NCBI GenBank assembly: GCA_964412235.1
Contig: CAYPNT010000031.1
Span: forward strand, 1 to 29,311
DNA from: JAYZQT01 sp964412235
GTDB taxonomy: Bacteria > Pseudomonadota > Alphaproteobacteria > MPNO01 > UBA830
DNA length: 29,311 bases
Direction: 5' to 3'
Shown here: positions 1-8,047 of the stretch, piece after piece
How the letters are laid out: each line of letters opens with the position of its first letter
Position numbering within the stretch: position 1 is the first letter of the stretch
Position numbers and translations under genes: made by a program
The notes under the pieces: generated by a model
Seen by the model: only the letters and a program-made list of their open reading frames with translations
What the model was told of the DNA's origin: nothing
Databases searched by the model: none

Positions 1-29
1 AGGCCGCCCTTTTTTCACATCTCCAAATA

Positions 30-1124
30 TTAATCGGAGATTTTATACGAGACGGGGTACTTGTGACCCGCATCCTCATTATACTTGATAAAGGCACGCA
101 TAATCTTTGGCATGTCGATCTTCTTTTTCTTCTTCACGTCATGCGCACGTTGGTTTGGCCATGCCGCCAACTTTTGTGCCCAGGCAACCTTGGCCGCCGG
201 ATCAATTTTGCGAACTGTAACGCCCGCTTTAGCAAGCATCTTCAAACCCCAGTCATGATCTCTTTGGGTTACCTCTGCGGTCCACTTCGCCATGTTTATG
301 GCTTCCTCGTCGATGATCTTAAGAACTTCTTTGGGAAGTTTTTTACGTGCCCGAAGGTTCATCGTATAGGAAATTTGCATAACTGCACCAAAGTCCGTCA
401 CGGTATAGAAACCACCTTTCGTCGCCTCATGCAATTTTAGCTTGTAGTCCGTATCAGGGAACAAAACGATGCCCTCACCGACGCCGGTCTGTAACTGTTG
501 CGCTGCTTTTGGAATAGTAGTGCGGACGGGTATGCCGCCTTTAACCCAAGGTAAGTTAGGGCCCGCTGCCAGGATCTTGCGCCCCTTTAAATCTTCGAAG
601 CGTTTCCAATCAAAGGCTGTGAGAAGCCCATAGTTGTTAAAGCCAGAAACCGACAATAACTTTTGTTTGTACCTTTTCTCATAATCTTGAGCGATTGAAG
701 GGAACTCCTTAACGATCTTGTTCATAATATCGTACGCAACAAGAGCATTAGGGTGAGAGAACGGTACAAAATAGGGCAAGTTCATCGCCATGGCCTTGTC
801 ATCATCGAAGCAGACACACCAACCGCCAATATCCAATCTCCCGTCTTGTGTACCCTCTAGTGTGTCAAACACATTTACAACGGTACCAGCATAGTGTTGG
901 CGAAATTTAATTTTATACTTTGTCTCGGCGGCAACACGCTTCATCACCGTAGGCGCAAAATATTTGGCCATGGCCTTCACATAGGTAATGAAGGGCGGGT
1001 GCCCGGAACCTATTCTAAGTGTAATCTCGTTCCCTTTTATAGATGCAGCTCCAGCCGACGTCGCCACGGCGACCAGGCCTGCCACGCCAGCGGCAACGGC
1101 CAATCCCTTACCAAACCTACTCAT
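30..1124 (-). CDS. dctP: TRAP transporter substrate-binding protein, DctP family
   Basis: This is the periplasmic solute receptor of a TRAP importer, delivering a small organic anion or related solute to the DctQM membrane partners. The frame opens at 1175, but I place the start at the ATG ending at 1124 because a GGAGG (1130-1134) sits 5 bases upstream; that gives 364 residues, normal for DctP. The N-terminus is a typical signal peptide: MSRFGKG, a hydrophobic Ala/Val/Gly stretch, and a probable cut after AGA near residue 26. Family landmarks include the LPYF segment (about 116-119) and an LKG motif (179-181). Oddly, the position after LKGRKI, where DctP receptors usually have the Arg that clamps the ligand carboxylate, is Leu185. 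It is the last gene of the minus-strand dctQMP set, separated from dctM by 112 bases. The family call is secure; the ligand is unknown. Confidence 0.93.
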   Translation of the reverse strand: MSRFGKGLAVAAGVAGLVAVATSAGAASIKGNEITLRIGSGHPPFITYVKAMAKYFAPTVMKRVAAETKYKIKFRQHYAGTVVNVFDTLEGTQDGRLDIGGWCVCFDDDKAMAMNLPYFVPFSHPNALVAYDIMNKIVKEFPSIAQDYEKRYKQKLLSVSGFNNYGLLTAFDWKRFEDLKGRKILAAGPNLPWVKGGIPVRTTIPKAAQQLQTGVGEGIVLFPDTDYKLKLHEATKGGFYTVTDFGAVMQISYTMNLRARKKLPKEVLKIIDEEAINMAKWTAEVTQRDHDWGLKMLAKAGVTVRKIDPAAKVAWAQKLAAWPNQRAHDVKKKKKIDMPKIMRAFIKYNEDAGHKYPVSYKISD

Positions 1125-1129
1125 TACAA

Positions 1130-1134
1130 CCTCC
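1130..1134 (-). promoter_or_regulatory. Ribosome binding site of dctP
   Basis: On the minus strand this reads GGAGG, 5 bases ahead of the ATG at 1122-1124. It fixes the dctP start 17 codons inside the longest open frame and puts the signal peptide directly at the N-terminus. Confidence 0.8.
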
Positions 1135-1236
1135 TCTGTGATCGCGCTCCGAAGAGAGCTTTTTTTAATTTTCAAAGACTTTACAAATTATGGCTAATCC
1201 CAGGTCGATAGTCTAGCCAAGCTGATCTGCACGCAC

Positions 1237-2580
1237 TCAAATCATTTTCGATGGCAACCACGTGGCAACTTCCGGCACTGCCCAAATTAATAACATTACC
1301 GCAAGCATTAATATCCAATAGGGCACGGACCCTTTAAATATTTCAGAAAGTGTCACTAGTTTGTCATCAACAGAGCCTTTAACCGTGTACACCAGAAGAC
1401 CGAACGGGGGCGTAAGCAAGCCCGCTTCAATGACAAGAATACCGAAAATACCGAATGCAATAGGATCAAAGAACGCTTCGGTTAATGGAGCGAATATAGG
1501 GACCGTAATTAATATGATCGATATCGAGTCAAGGATCATACCCAATACAAGCCAGATCGCGATAATAACAAGAATGATGCCAACCTCAGAGAAGTTGTAG
1601 GCTGTAAAGGTGTCACGGATCATTTCCGACATTCCTGCAGCCTCCATAAATTTTGCGTACATGTTGGCTGTAAGCAACAGGAACATTATCGGAGCCCCGG
1701 TTTTGCATGAATCAATTACGGCTCGCCCAAGATCTTTGGGACGCATTCCCTTTAAAATGCCAAGTATCACTGCGCCTGCCGCTCCTACCCCGCCCGCTTC
1801 CGTAGGGGTAAAAATTCCCCCCCAAATACCGCCAAGTACCAATAAAATTAACGCTCCAATGCCAAAGCCTGACGCAACTTCCGCCTTTGAAAGAGGTTTT
1901 TCGTCATCGCCTTCTCGAACGGGCGGTGCGAGTTCGGGTTTAAGGGTGACTGAGATTGCTATATACGCCATGAACAAAAGTGCCAATATTAAACCGGGCA
2001 CCGCTCCGGCGATAAACAACTGGGCAATCGATTTTTCACTGATTATTCCCCAAACGATCAGTAGTACACTTGGTGGAATGATCATTCCGAGACACGCACT
2101 GCCCGCCACAGAACCTAACGCGAACGTCCGATTGTAATTGTGATATCGCATCTGCGGATACGCGATCCTACTGAAGGCGGCCGCCGCCGCAATGCTTACC
2201 CCAGTTACCGCAGCAAAAACAGCGTTTCCAGCCACGGTGGCGACTGCCAAACGCCCTGGTATGGCCTTTAATCCATGATTTATTAAATTGTAGAGATCTC
2301 TCGCCGCGCCAGATTTGTTGACAAAATCCCCAAGCAACATGAAAAGGGGGATTGTAGCAAAAACCTCTGATCGCAAATATTCGTAGGCTACGCTCCCAAC
2401 GCCACTTAAAGCAATATCCAGGCCCTCTGACCAATCGCCGTCAAGACCCCCAAATAGAATGACATTACCTATAAAAGCGGTAAATCCAAACGCAAACCCG
2501 ATGTGAATTCCCATCAAAATTCCGGCCAGCATCACAAAAAACATGACCAACAGGACAGTTGTTTGATCAAAAATCATCAA
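1237..2580 (-). CDS. dctM: TRAP transporter large permease, DctM family
   Basis: This is the large membrane subunit of the TRAP importer. It forms the ion-coupled transport channel in the inner membrane and receives solute from DctP. The 447-residue protein is a run of hydrophobic segments consistent with the usual dozen or so helices. Typical DctM stretches are visible: FVNKSGAARDLYNL in the first quarter, a GMIIPPSVLLIVWG segment, a FTPTEAGGVGA loop and a late LTPPFGL motif. Length is normal (about 430). It overlaps dctQ by 4 bases at the ATGA at 2577-2580, so translation of the two is probably coupled. The loop between the two halves (around residues 216-232) is charged and presumably cytoplasmic. 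I see no defect. Confidence 0.95.
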   Translation of the reverse strand: MMIFDQTTVLLVMFFVMLAGILMGIHIGFAFGFTAFIGNVILFGGLDGDWSEGLDIALSGVGSVAYEYLRSEVFATIPLFMLLGDFVNKSGAARDLYNLINHGLKAIPGRLAVATVAGNAVFAAVTGVSIAAAAAFSRIAYPQMRYHNYNRTFALGSVAGSACLGMIIPPSVLLIVWGIISEKSIAQLFIAGAVPGLILALLFMAYIAISVTLKPELAPPVREGDDEKPLSKAEVASGFGIGALILLVLGGIWGGIFTPTEAGGVGAAGAVILGILKGMRPKDLGRAVIDSCKTGAPIMFLLLTANMYAKFMEAAGMSEMIRDTFTAYNFSEVGIILVIIAIWLVLGMILDSISIILITVPIFAPLTEAFFDPIAFGIFGILVIEAGLLTPPFGLLVYTVKGSVDDKLVTLSEIFKGSVPYWILMLAVMLLIWAVPEVATWLPSKMI

Positions 2581-3119
2581 CTCTGCCCTTTTTCTGCGCC
2601 AAGACCTTGCCTGGGGCTGTCATCGTCTTTATCGGGGAACGCCGAACGGACGACCAACAACGCTGAAACTATGACCCCTACAATGCTAACAAATACGACA
2701 AGTGTCCTGATTGGATAGACCGGAATTGTCACAATCCCTGACCCCTCAGCCTCGCCAATTTCCCACGCCTCAAGCATATTGGGCCAACTTCCAACAGCGA
2801 TCGCCAAAAACAAAAGACCAGCGAGCAAATAAGATATTCCGTCGATAGTAGCCTTCGACCGGGTACCCACATTTCCATAAAGAATAGTTGTCCGGAGCGA
2901 ACTCTTGGTCAGGATAGAAAGGGGTAATTGCAGGAACAGAATCGAAAGAACGGAATTGGAAACAATTTCATTAGTTCCATAGATAGGAGCACTCAAAAAC
3001 TCACGCCCTACTACATCGAATAGAATTAAAATTGCGATTGACGAGAGCCAAATAGCAGAAACGACATTTAAGAATTTAGCAAAAAGCTCTACCGTATACT
3101 CCACCCAAGCTCCGGACAA
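2577..3119 (-). CDS. dctQ: TRAP transporter small permease, DctQ family
   Basis: This is the small membrane subunit that pairs with DctM. The 180-residue protein has four hydrophobic segments (roughly residues 15-35, 50-70, 90-110 and 130-155), with the characteristic DVVGREF motif after the first helix, matching the DctQ family. No ATG is available early in the frame. The start is a TTG at 3117-3119 with a GAGGGG stretch about 8 bases upstream. It is the first transporter gene of the set and lies 79 bases downstream of the GST gene, which may share its transcript. The gene order Q-M-P differs from the more familiar P-Q-M. Confidence 0.9.
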   Translation of the reverse strand: MSGAWVEYTVELFAKFLNVVSAIWLSSIAILILFDVVGREFLSAPIYGTNEIVSNSVLSILFLQLPLSILTKSSLRTTILYGNVGTRSKATIDGISYLLAGLLFLAIAVGSWPNMLEAWEIGEAEGSGIVTIPVYPIRTLVVFVSIVGVIVSALLVVRSAFPDKDDDSPRQGLGAEKGQS

Positions 3120-3198
3120 AACGAGTACCCCTCAGAACAACCAATAAGTCTTGTGCTTTCTACACCAACCTACCGGAACATTATGAGATAGCCCAGCC

Positions 3199-3831
3199 CT
3201 ATGGGATCGGTATCTCCTGTTCATTGTGCGGGACATTCCATCCACGCCGGGTTGCAGGCCGATCTAAAATTTCTAGGTACCAACGCGTAACGTTAGGAAA
3301 CTCATTTAAATCGACTGTTTGCCAATCAAATCGGGCCACCCACGGCCAAACAGACATGTCGGCGATCGTATAATCGTCACACGCCAGAAAGCGAGAACGA
3401 CCAAGCCGCTCATTCATCACACCGTATAGTCTTCGTGTTTCTGTAAGATACCTTTCCTCCGCGTAGGGCGCTTTACCCGAATTGTATTTTGTGAAGTGGT
3501 GACACTGACCGAACATCGGGCCAACACCGCCCATTTGCAGCATGAGCCACTCTACCGTGGACCATTTATCATCTGGCGCGGAGGGCCAAAATTTGCCTGT
3601 CTTGTCCGCCAAGTACATCAAAATAGCGCCAGACTCCATTAGGGATTTGCCGTTTTCGTTGTCAACGATAGCGGGAATTTTATTATTTGGGCTGATCTTT
3701 AGAAATTCAGGCGAGAATTGTTCATCCTTAGCAATGTTTACCGGAAATGTCGTGTACTTCAGACCGCACTCCTCCAACATCAATGAAACTTTGCGGCCAT
3801 TTGGCGTGAACCAGGTGTATAGATCTATCAA
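3199..3831 (-). CDS. Glutathione S-transferase, Nu-class/YfcG-like
   Basis: This is a cytosolic thiol-dependent enzyme resembling the E. coli YfcG/YghU (Nu-class) GSTs, which act as glutathione- or glutathionyl-dependent disulfide reductases rather than classical conjugases. The thioredoxin-like N-domain carries the Nu signature TPNG with Thr9 and Asn11. It continues with SPNNKIPAIVD and an ESGAIL motif that contacts glutathione, followed by the all-helical C-domain with the IADMSVWPW motif. Its 210 residues match the family. The start is a TTG (3829-3831) with AAGGGA about 10 bases upstream; no ATG is nearby. It leads the minus-strand run into dctQMP and is divergent from livK. A role in thiol chemistry on the imported compound is possible but unproven. 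Confidence 0.9.
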   Translation of the reverse strand: MIDLYTWFTPNGRKVSLMLEECGLKYTTFPVNIAKDEQFSPEFLKISPNNKIPAIVDNENGKSLMESGAILMYLADKTGKFWPSAPDDKWSTVEWLMLQMGGVGPMFGQCHHFTKYNSGKAPYAEERYLTETRRLYGVMNERLGRSRFLACDDYTIADMSVWPWVARFDWQTVDLNEFPNVTRWYLEILDRPATRRGWNVPHNEQEIPIP

Positions 3832-3886
3832 CTTTTTCTTCCCTTATATATAGTGTGACCCGTTTATTTAGACCTTCGTATACCCA

Positions 3887-3920
3887 CCGTTAGAGGACAT
3901 TTAAACAAATTCTCTAACGG
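3887..3920. repeat. Perfect 9-bp inverted repeat between GST and livK, candidate operator
   Basis: CCGTTAGAG at 3887-3895 is matched exactly by CTCTAACGG at 3912-3920, with 16 bases between. No T-run follows on either strand and no gene ends here, so it is not an intrinsic terminator. Its place between two divergent importer operons suggests a regulator-binding site or a leader hairpin of the GST-dctQMP transcript. Confidence 0.45.
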
Positions 3921-4022
3921 CAAAATTCCTACTGAAAAAGGAACTCGAAAGACCCAACGATTAGCCATTACAAAACCTTCTTGATCAGATGTGCCTTAAA
4001 GCGATACGATAACTTAATAATG

Positions 4023-4051
4023 CTGACTAGTAAAAATTAGGGATGTACAAT
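4023..4051 (+). promoter_or_regulatory. Candidate sigma-70 type promoter of livK
   Basis: CTGACT (4023-4028), a 17-base spacer and TACAAT (4046-4051) give 9 of 12 matches to the TTGACA/TATAAT consensus and would leave a leader of about 60 bases before livK. A weaker alternative is TTGATC (3981-3986), an 18-base spacer and TACGAT (4005-4010). The whole gap 3832-4116 is AT-rich and holds nothing else I can support. Confidence 0.45.
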
Positions 4052-4116
4052 CCTAAAGTAAAACATAAAGAAATTAAGTATCAATATTTTCCTCCAGCGT
4101 TGGGAAAGGGAGAAAC

Positions 4117-5382
4117 ATGAAAGTATCTAAGTTACGCTACCTGTCTCTGGCAGTGGCGATGGTGGCACTTGCTAGTTTCACGATATTTAGTGCACCAGCC
4201 AGTGCAAAGGCACCCATTAAAATTGGCTTTAGTATGGCCCTCACCGGCGGCCTAGCAGGCGGCGGCAAACAGGCACTCGTGGCCATGGAAATGTGGGCAG
4301 AAGATGTTAACAAGAAAGGCGGCCTACTTGGTCGTCCTGTCAAACTAGTATATTACGACGACCAGACAAATCCGAAAAATGTTCCAGGCATATACGCAAA
4401 GCTCCTGGACGTCGATAAAGTAGATTTTGTTGTGTCTGGTTACGGCACAAACCTCATCGCGCCAGCATTACCTGTTGTAATTCAACGAGACTTAGTTTTC
4501 ATAGGTCTCTTTGGGATGAATAACAATAAGAAATGGAAGTATGATAAATATTTCCAGATTCTTCCCTCTGGACCAGATCCAGCGGTAGATTTCTCGAGGG
4601 CGTGGTTTGACACGGTAATGCAACTGAAACCAACACCAAAATCAATTGCTTTCGTGGCAGCCGATGCGGAATTTGCGAAGAACCTCAAGGAAGGTGCGGT
4701 TGCAAACGCCAAAAGATTGGGCCTGAAAATTACCTATAACAAAAACTTCAAGCCCGGAACACCCGATTTCACGCCAATCATTCGTGCTGTCAACGCGACC
4801 AAGCCAGACGTCTTTTATGTGGCATGTTATCCTCCGGGAGCCGCAGGTATGACGCGAGCGGTTAGTGAAGTAGGAACAAAGGTGAGAGCATTTGGGGGAG
4901 GCATGGTGGGCCTTCAATTCGCAGGCATAATGAAAGGCCTCGGACCTAAATTAAATGGTGTTCTCAACTACGATTTCTACGTTCCCGAACCAAACATGGC
5001 CGCATATCCGGGTGTCATGGATCTCCTCGCGCGTTACCAAAAAATTGCGCCGGCGAGAAAAGTTGATCCGCTTGGATATTATCTTGCTCCGTGGGCATAC
5101 GCCTATGTGCAGATATTGGGTGACGCGGTAAACGCCGTTGGCAAAATCGACCACGCAGCGATTGCAAAATATATCCACGCCACCGAATTTAATACGGTCG
5201 TTGGCAAGGTAAAATTTGGCAAGAACGGCGAATGGGCCAAAGGAAGAACTCTCACGGTTCAATGGCAAAACATAAAAAAGAAAAATGATCTCCAGCAATT
5301 CACAAAACCAGGAATTCGCAAGATCATGGCACCGGCTGCTTTCGCGACCGGAAAAGTACAGCCATTTAACGCACTGCGCTAA
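4117..5382 (+). CDS. livK: ABC transporter substrate-binding protein, branched-chain amino acid/amide type
   Basis: This is the periplasmic receptor of the Liv-type ABC importer encoded by the next four genes. An AAAGGGAG ribosome site lies just ahead of the ATG. The signal peptide is clear: MKVSKLR, a hydrophobic stretch, then APASA with a likely cut after Ala30. The mature protein starts KAPIKIGFSMALTGG, the classic opening of type I periplasmic-binding folds, and contains DVNKKGGLLGRPVKL and a YYDDQTNP segment as in LivK/AmiC/urea receptors. Its 421 residues are slightly long for the family, with a basic C-terminal tail. In this family the ligand may be an amino acid, amide, urea or aromatic acid; residues that decide it cannot be assigned here. 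It is followed by a terminator-like hairpin before the permease genes. Confidence 0.93.
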   Translation: MKVSKLRYLSLAVAMVALASFTIFSAPASAKAPIKIGFSMALTGGLAGGGKQALVAMEMWAEDVNKKGGLLGRPVKLVYYDDQTNPKNVPGIYAKLLDVDKVDFVVSGYGTNLIAPALPVVIQRDLVFIGLFGMNNNKKWKYDKYFQILPSGPDPAVDFSRAWFDTVMQLKPTPKSIAFVAADAEFAKNLKEGAVANAKRLGLKITYNKNFKPGTPDFTPIIRAVNATKPDVFYVACYPPGAAGMTRAVSEVGTKVRAFGGGMVGLQFAGIMKGLGPKLNGVLNYDFYVPEPNMAAYPGVMDLLARYQKIAPARKVDPLGYYLAPWAYAYVQILGDAVNAVGKIDHAAIAKYIHATEFNTVVGKVKFGKNGEWAKGRTLTVQWQNIKKKNDLQQFTKPGIRKIMAPAAFATGKVQPFNALR

Positions 5383-5406
5383 AGACTAGCGTAGCTTCCA
5401 AAATAA

Positions 5407-5443
5407 TTGACGGGCGGGCTAACGCCTGTCCGTCAAATTTTTT
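5407..5443 (+). terminator. Terminator-like hairpin between livK and livH
   Basis: TTGACGG (5407-5413) pairs perfectly with CCGTCAA (5430-5436), an inner GCG/CGC pair can extend the stem, and six T residues (5438-5443) follow after one A. It lies 24 bases past the livK stop. As part of an operon it most likely stops a fraction of transcripts or protects the livK message, so that receptor is made in excess over the membrane and ATPase subunits. Confidence 0.75.
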
Positions 5444-5457
5444 CGGGGATAGCCGCC

Positions 5458-6348
5458 TTGTTTTCATTTGAGCTACTAATTAACGCCCTCGTAATAGGGC
5501 TGCTGCTTGGCGGATTTTATGCGGCGCTAAGCATTGGCTTGTCTATCTCTTTTGGTCTACTCGATATCGTAAATATCGCGCACCCCGCTTTTATAATATT
5601 GGGGGCCTTTGTCTGTTTTATTTTCAATTCACTATACGGGTTTGACCCCATCTTGATTGGACTATGTTTTGCGCCAGTCTTTTTTTTCCTGGGGACACTG
5701 ATATACCGAGTTTATTACGGCAGCTTTGAAAAAACTGGCGCAGAAGCCTTGCGGGGGCTCGCATTCTTCTTCGGTGTGATGTTTATCATCGAAGTTATTC
5801 TCATTATGTATTTTGGCGTCGACTTCCAGATGGTCCAAGCGGAGTACATCGATTACAAGCCAAGTTTAGGTTTTGTGGACCTTCCCTTTCGAATGTTTGT
5901 GCCCTTCGTGATCGCGATGATCATGACGTTGGGACTGCAGTATTTTTCTTCACACACCTTTTTTGGAAGGGCGATGCAAGCAGTCGCTCAAGATAGCCTT
6001 GCACTGAGATTAATGGCGATCGATCCCGCGCGGATAAAAAGGATCGCTTTTGGGATTTCACTTGCCACCTGCAGCATCGCAGGCGCCTTGGTCGTCATCG
6101 TCATACCTATCGAACCCTCGGTGGGACGCCTGTATATTGGCCAGGTATTCGCCATCGTCGTATTAGGGGGGCTGGGATCACAAAGCGGGACGTTGATCGC
6201 GGCGATGCTGCTCGGCCTCACAGAAAGCCTTATAACAACATTCTTTGGACCGTCTTGGTCCCCGGCCGTGGCATTTGGAGCACTTATACTCGTGCTGGCC
6301 TTTAAACCTACTGGAATACTTGGACGCCAGGGAGACACAAGAGGGTGA
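5458..6348 (+). CDS. livH: Branched-chain amino acid-type ABC permease, LivH family
   Basis: This is one of two inner-membrane channel subunits of the Liv-type importer. The frame is open from a TTG at 5407, but that codon lies in the hairpin stem and has no ribosome site. I choose the TTG at 5458, 9 bases after GGGG (5445-5448), which gives 296 residues and an N-terminus aligned with LivH proteins. About eight hydrophobic segments are visible. The family landmark IVNIAHPAFIILGA follows the second helix (E. coli has INFAHG at this place), and the EAA-like loop contains MAIDPARIKRIAFGIS. The segment VLGGLGSQSGTLIAA is also typical. It overlaps livM by 4 bases (GTGA), indicating coupled translation. 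Confidence 0.92.
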   Translation: MFSFELLINALVIGLLLGGFYAALSIGLSISFGLLDIVNIAHPAFIILGAFVCFIFNSLYGFDPILIGLCFAPVFFFLGTLIYRVYYGSFEKTGAEALRGLAFFFGVMFIIEVILIMYFGVDFQMVQAEYIDYKPSLGFVDLPFRMFVPFVIAMIMTLGLQYFSSHTFFGRAMQAVAQDSLALRLMAIDPARIKRIAFGISLATCSIAGALVVIVIPIEPSVGRLYIGQVFAIVVLGGLGSQSGTLIAAMLLGLTESLITTFFGPSWSPAVAFGALILVLAFKPTGILGRQGDTRG

Positions 6349-7322
6349 GTACTAATCGGTTTTACATGGCGATTGGTGGACTGGCGGTCCTGGCCTACCT
6401 AGCGACCGCCTTCGTCGACAATCAATATTATTTCTTCGCGGGGTTTGCCATTCTCCAGCTCATGGTCATGGCGCTAGCCTGGAATATACTTGGTGGATAC
6501 GCCGGCTATGTGAATTTCGGCAGTGCAGCGTTTTTCGGGCTAGGCGCATACGCTGCAATCGTTGCACTCCAGTTGTTCGGGGCCACGTTATTTACACAAA
6601 TCTTAATTGGCGGTTGCTTCGCGGGCCTCGTGGGTTTGGCGACAGGCTATTTAACCCTCCGTCTGAGAGGCGTTTATTTTGCTATTGCCACATTAGCCTT
6701 GCTCGTGGTGGCTGAAACGCTGATTGTCAACTGGGATTACGTGGGCGGGGCTGCAGGCGCATATGTGCTCCCGAAAAGAAACCCTAGTATATTAGGTATA
6801 ATTATCGTCGGAAAAAACGACGCTTTATTTGGGAATTACAAAGAGCTTCTATTTTTTCTGATGTGCGTGATAGCTCTCATAACGATAGCAGTCTGTAGGT
6901 ATGTCGAAAAATCAAAGTTCGGTCGCGGACTCGAAGCTCTTCGAGACAACGAAGAAGCAGCGGAAAGCATGGGCGTGCCAACGCTCAAACTAAAGTTGAT
7001 TGCGACCACGTTAAGTGCCTCAGTCATGGGCTTCACGGGGGGTATCTTCCCCTATTATATGACGTTTGTTGACCCAATTTCTGCGTTTAACCTCGATATC
7101 TCCGTTAACGCCCTGGCCATGCCACTAATCGGCGGAACTGCCACCTGGCTTGGTCCGGTCCTCGGTGCAATCGTCTTGGGTACGCTGCAACAGGTAATAA
7201 CAGTCACGATCTCTTCTTCCGTTAACCTGCTCATTGTGGGTCTATTCTTGGTAGCATTCGTTATTTTTGCGCCAGACGGGTTCCTTGGTTTAATCAAGAA
7301 ATTCAGAAAGCGCAGGGACTAA
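6345..7322 (+). CDS. livM: Branched-chain amino acid-type ABC permease, LivM family
   Basis: This is the second membrane subunit, partner of LivH. It starts at a GTG overlapping the livH stop. The 325 residues carry nine or so hydrophobic stretches and the usual LivM signatures: GYAGYVNFGSAAFFGLGAYA near residue 50, LRLRGVYFAIATLA near 105, and the cytoplasmic coupling loop FGRGLEALRDNEEAAESMGV near 190. The late segment PLIGGTATWLGPVLGA is also typical. A short Lys/Arg-rich tail ends the protein. Length and motifs are normal, and livG follows after 5 bases. Confidence 0.95.
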   Translation: MSTNRFYMAIGGLAVLAYLATAFVDNQYYFFAGFAILQLMVMALAWNILGGYAGYVNFGSAAFFGLGAYAAIVALQLFGATLFTQILIGGCFAGLVGLATGYLTLRLRGVYFAIATLALLVVAETLIVNWDYVGGAAGAYVLPKRNPSILGIIIVGKNDALFGNYKELLFFLMCVIALITIAVCRYVEKSKFGRGLEALRDNEEAAESMGVPTLKLKLIATTLSASVMGFTGGIFPYYMTFVDPISAFNLDISVNALAMPLIGGTATWLGPVLGAIVLGTLQQVITVTISSSVNLLIVGLFLVAFVIFAPDGFLGLIKKFRKRRD

Positions 7323-7327
7323 GGTAC

Positions 7328-8047
7328 ATGCTAGAAGTACAAAACCTCACGAAGAATTTTGGTGGTTTCACAGCACTTTCGGAGATCAATTTGCGCGTAG
7401 AGCCAGGCGAACGACTCGGTTTGATTGGCCCAAACGGATCTGGAAAAACAACATTAATCAACTGCGTATCAGGCACCATACAAGACTATGAAGGTGAGGT
7501 TCATTTTAACGGAGAGAACCTGAACCCTCTGGTCGCGCATAAAAGAGCGCGAAGGGGAATTTCTCGAAGTTTTCAGATACCTAAACCGTTTACCAGTATG
7601 ACGGTCAAACAAAACTTAATGATCCCTCTTGAATACGCGGTAAAAGCGGAAGACTTGGGTAATCTTACTATTGAAACCCACGCGGATCAGATTCTTAAAG
7701 GGCTTGAGTTATCGGATAAAGCCGATCAATCGACATCAGGTCTGACGCAGATAGAAATGCGAAAACTAGAGCTGGCGCGCGCAATGGCGTTGAAGCCTAA
7801 GCTCCTGATTTCAGACGAAGCAATGGCCGGCCTATCAAGCTCCGAGGTTGACGATATATTAAAAATTTTAATCGAACTTAATGAGAATACGAAGATAACG
7901 ATTATAATGATCGAGCACATCATGCGCGCGGTAATGAGCTTCTCAGAGCGGGTCGTATGTTTGGATGCTGGAAAAATTATAGCGAACGGTACCCCCGACG
8001 AGGTGATCAAAAACGCGGCCGTAGAGAAGGCGTACTTAGGTGAGTAA
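7328..8047 (+). CDS. livG: ABC transporter ATP-binding protein, LivG family
   Basis: This is one of two cytoplasmic ATPases that power the importer. Walker A is GPNGSGKTT at residues 34-42. The LivG-type segment SRSFQIPKPFTSMTV follows, then a Walker B of LLISDEAMAGL, and a switch histidine in MIEHIMRAV. The ABC signature is degenerate: where LSGGQ is expected the protein has LTQIE before MRKLELARA. Relaxed signatures are common in the LivG branch with a DE-x-x-AGL Walker B, so this need not mean loss of function. The ATG has a TAAGG ribosome site. The 239 residues are a little short of the usual 250-255. The end overlaps livF by 8 bases. Confidence 0.93.
   Translation: MLEVQNLTKNFGGFTALSEINLRVEPGERLGLIGPNGSGKTTLINCVSGTIQDYEGEVHFNGENLNPLVAHKRARRGISRSFQIPKPFTSMTVKQNLMIPLEYAVKAEDLGNLTIETHADQILKGLELSDKADQSTSGLTQIEMRKLELARAMALKPKLLISDEAMAGLSSSEVDDILKILIELNENTKITIIMIEHIMRAVMSFSERVVCLDAGKIIANGTPDEVIKNAAVEKAYLGE

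Noticed and set aside
19..41. ATCTCC/GGAGAT inverted repeat at the end of dctP.
   Set aside because: On the dctP strand it is followed by GTG and A residues rather than T, and half of it is coding sequence. A terminator for an unseen plus-strand gene before the window cannot be supported.
63..440. Open frame on the plus strand, 125 codons.
   Set aside because: It lies wholly inside dctP on the other strand, shows no domain and has no ribosome site.
1146..1166. Plus-strand hairpin GCTC/GAGC followed by seven T residues, looking like an intrinsic terminator.
   Set aside because: It reads against the direction of dctP, in whose leader it lies, and no plus-strand gene precedes it. The stem is only 4 bp.
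1610..2137. Open frame on the plus strand, 175 codons.
   Set aside because: It is antisense to dctM and its Pro/Ala/Ser/Ile-rich composition is the mirror of membrane-helix codons; there is no independent evidence for a gene.
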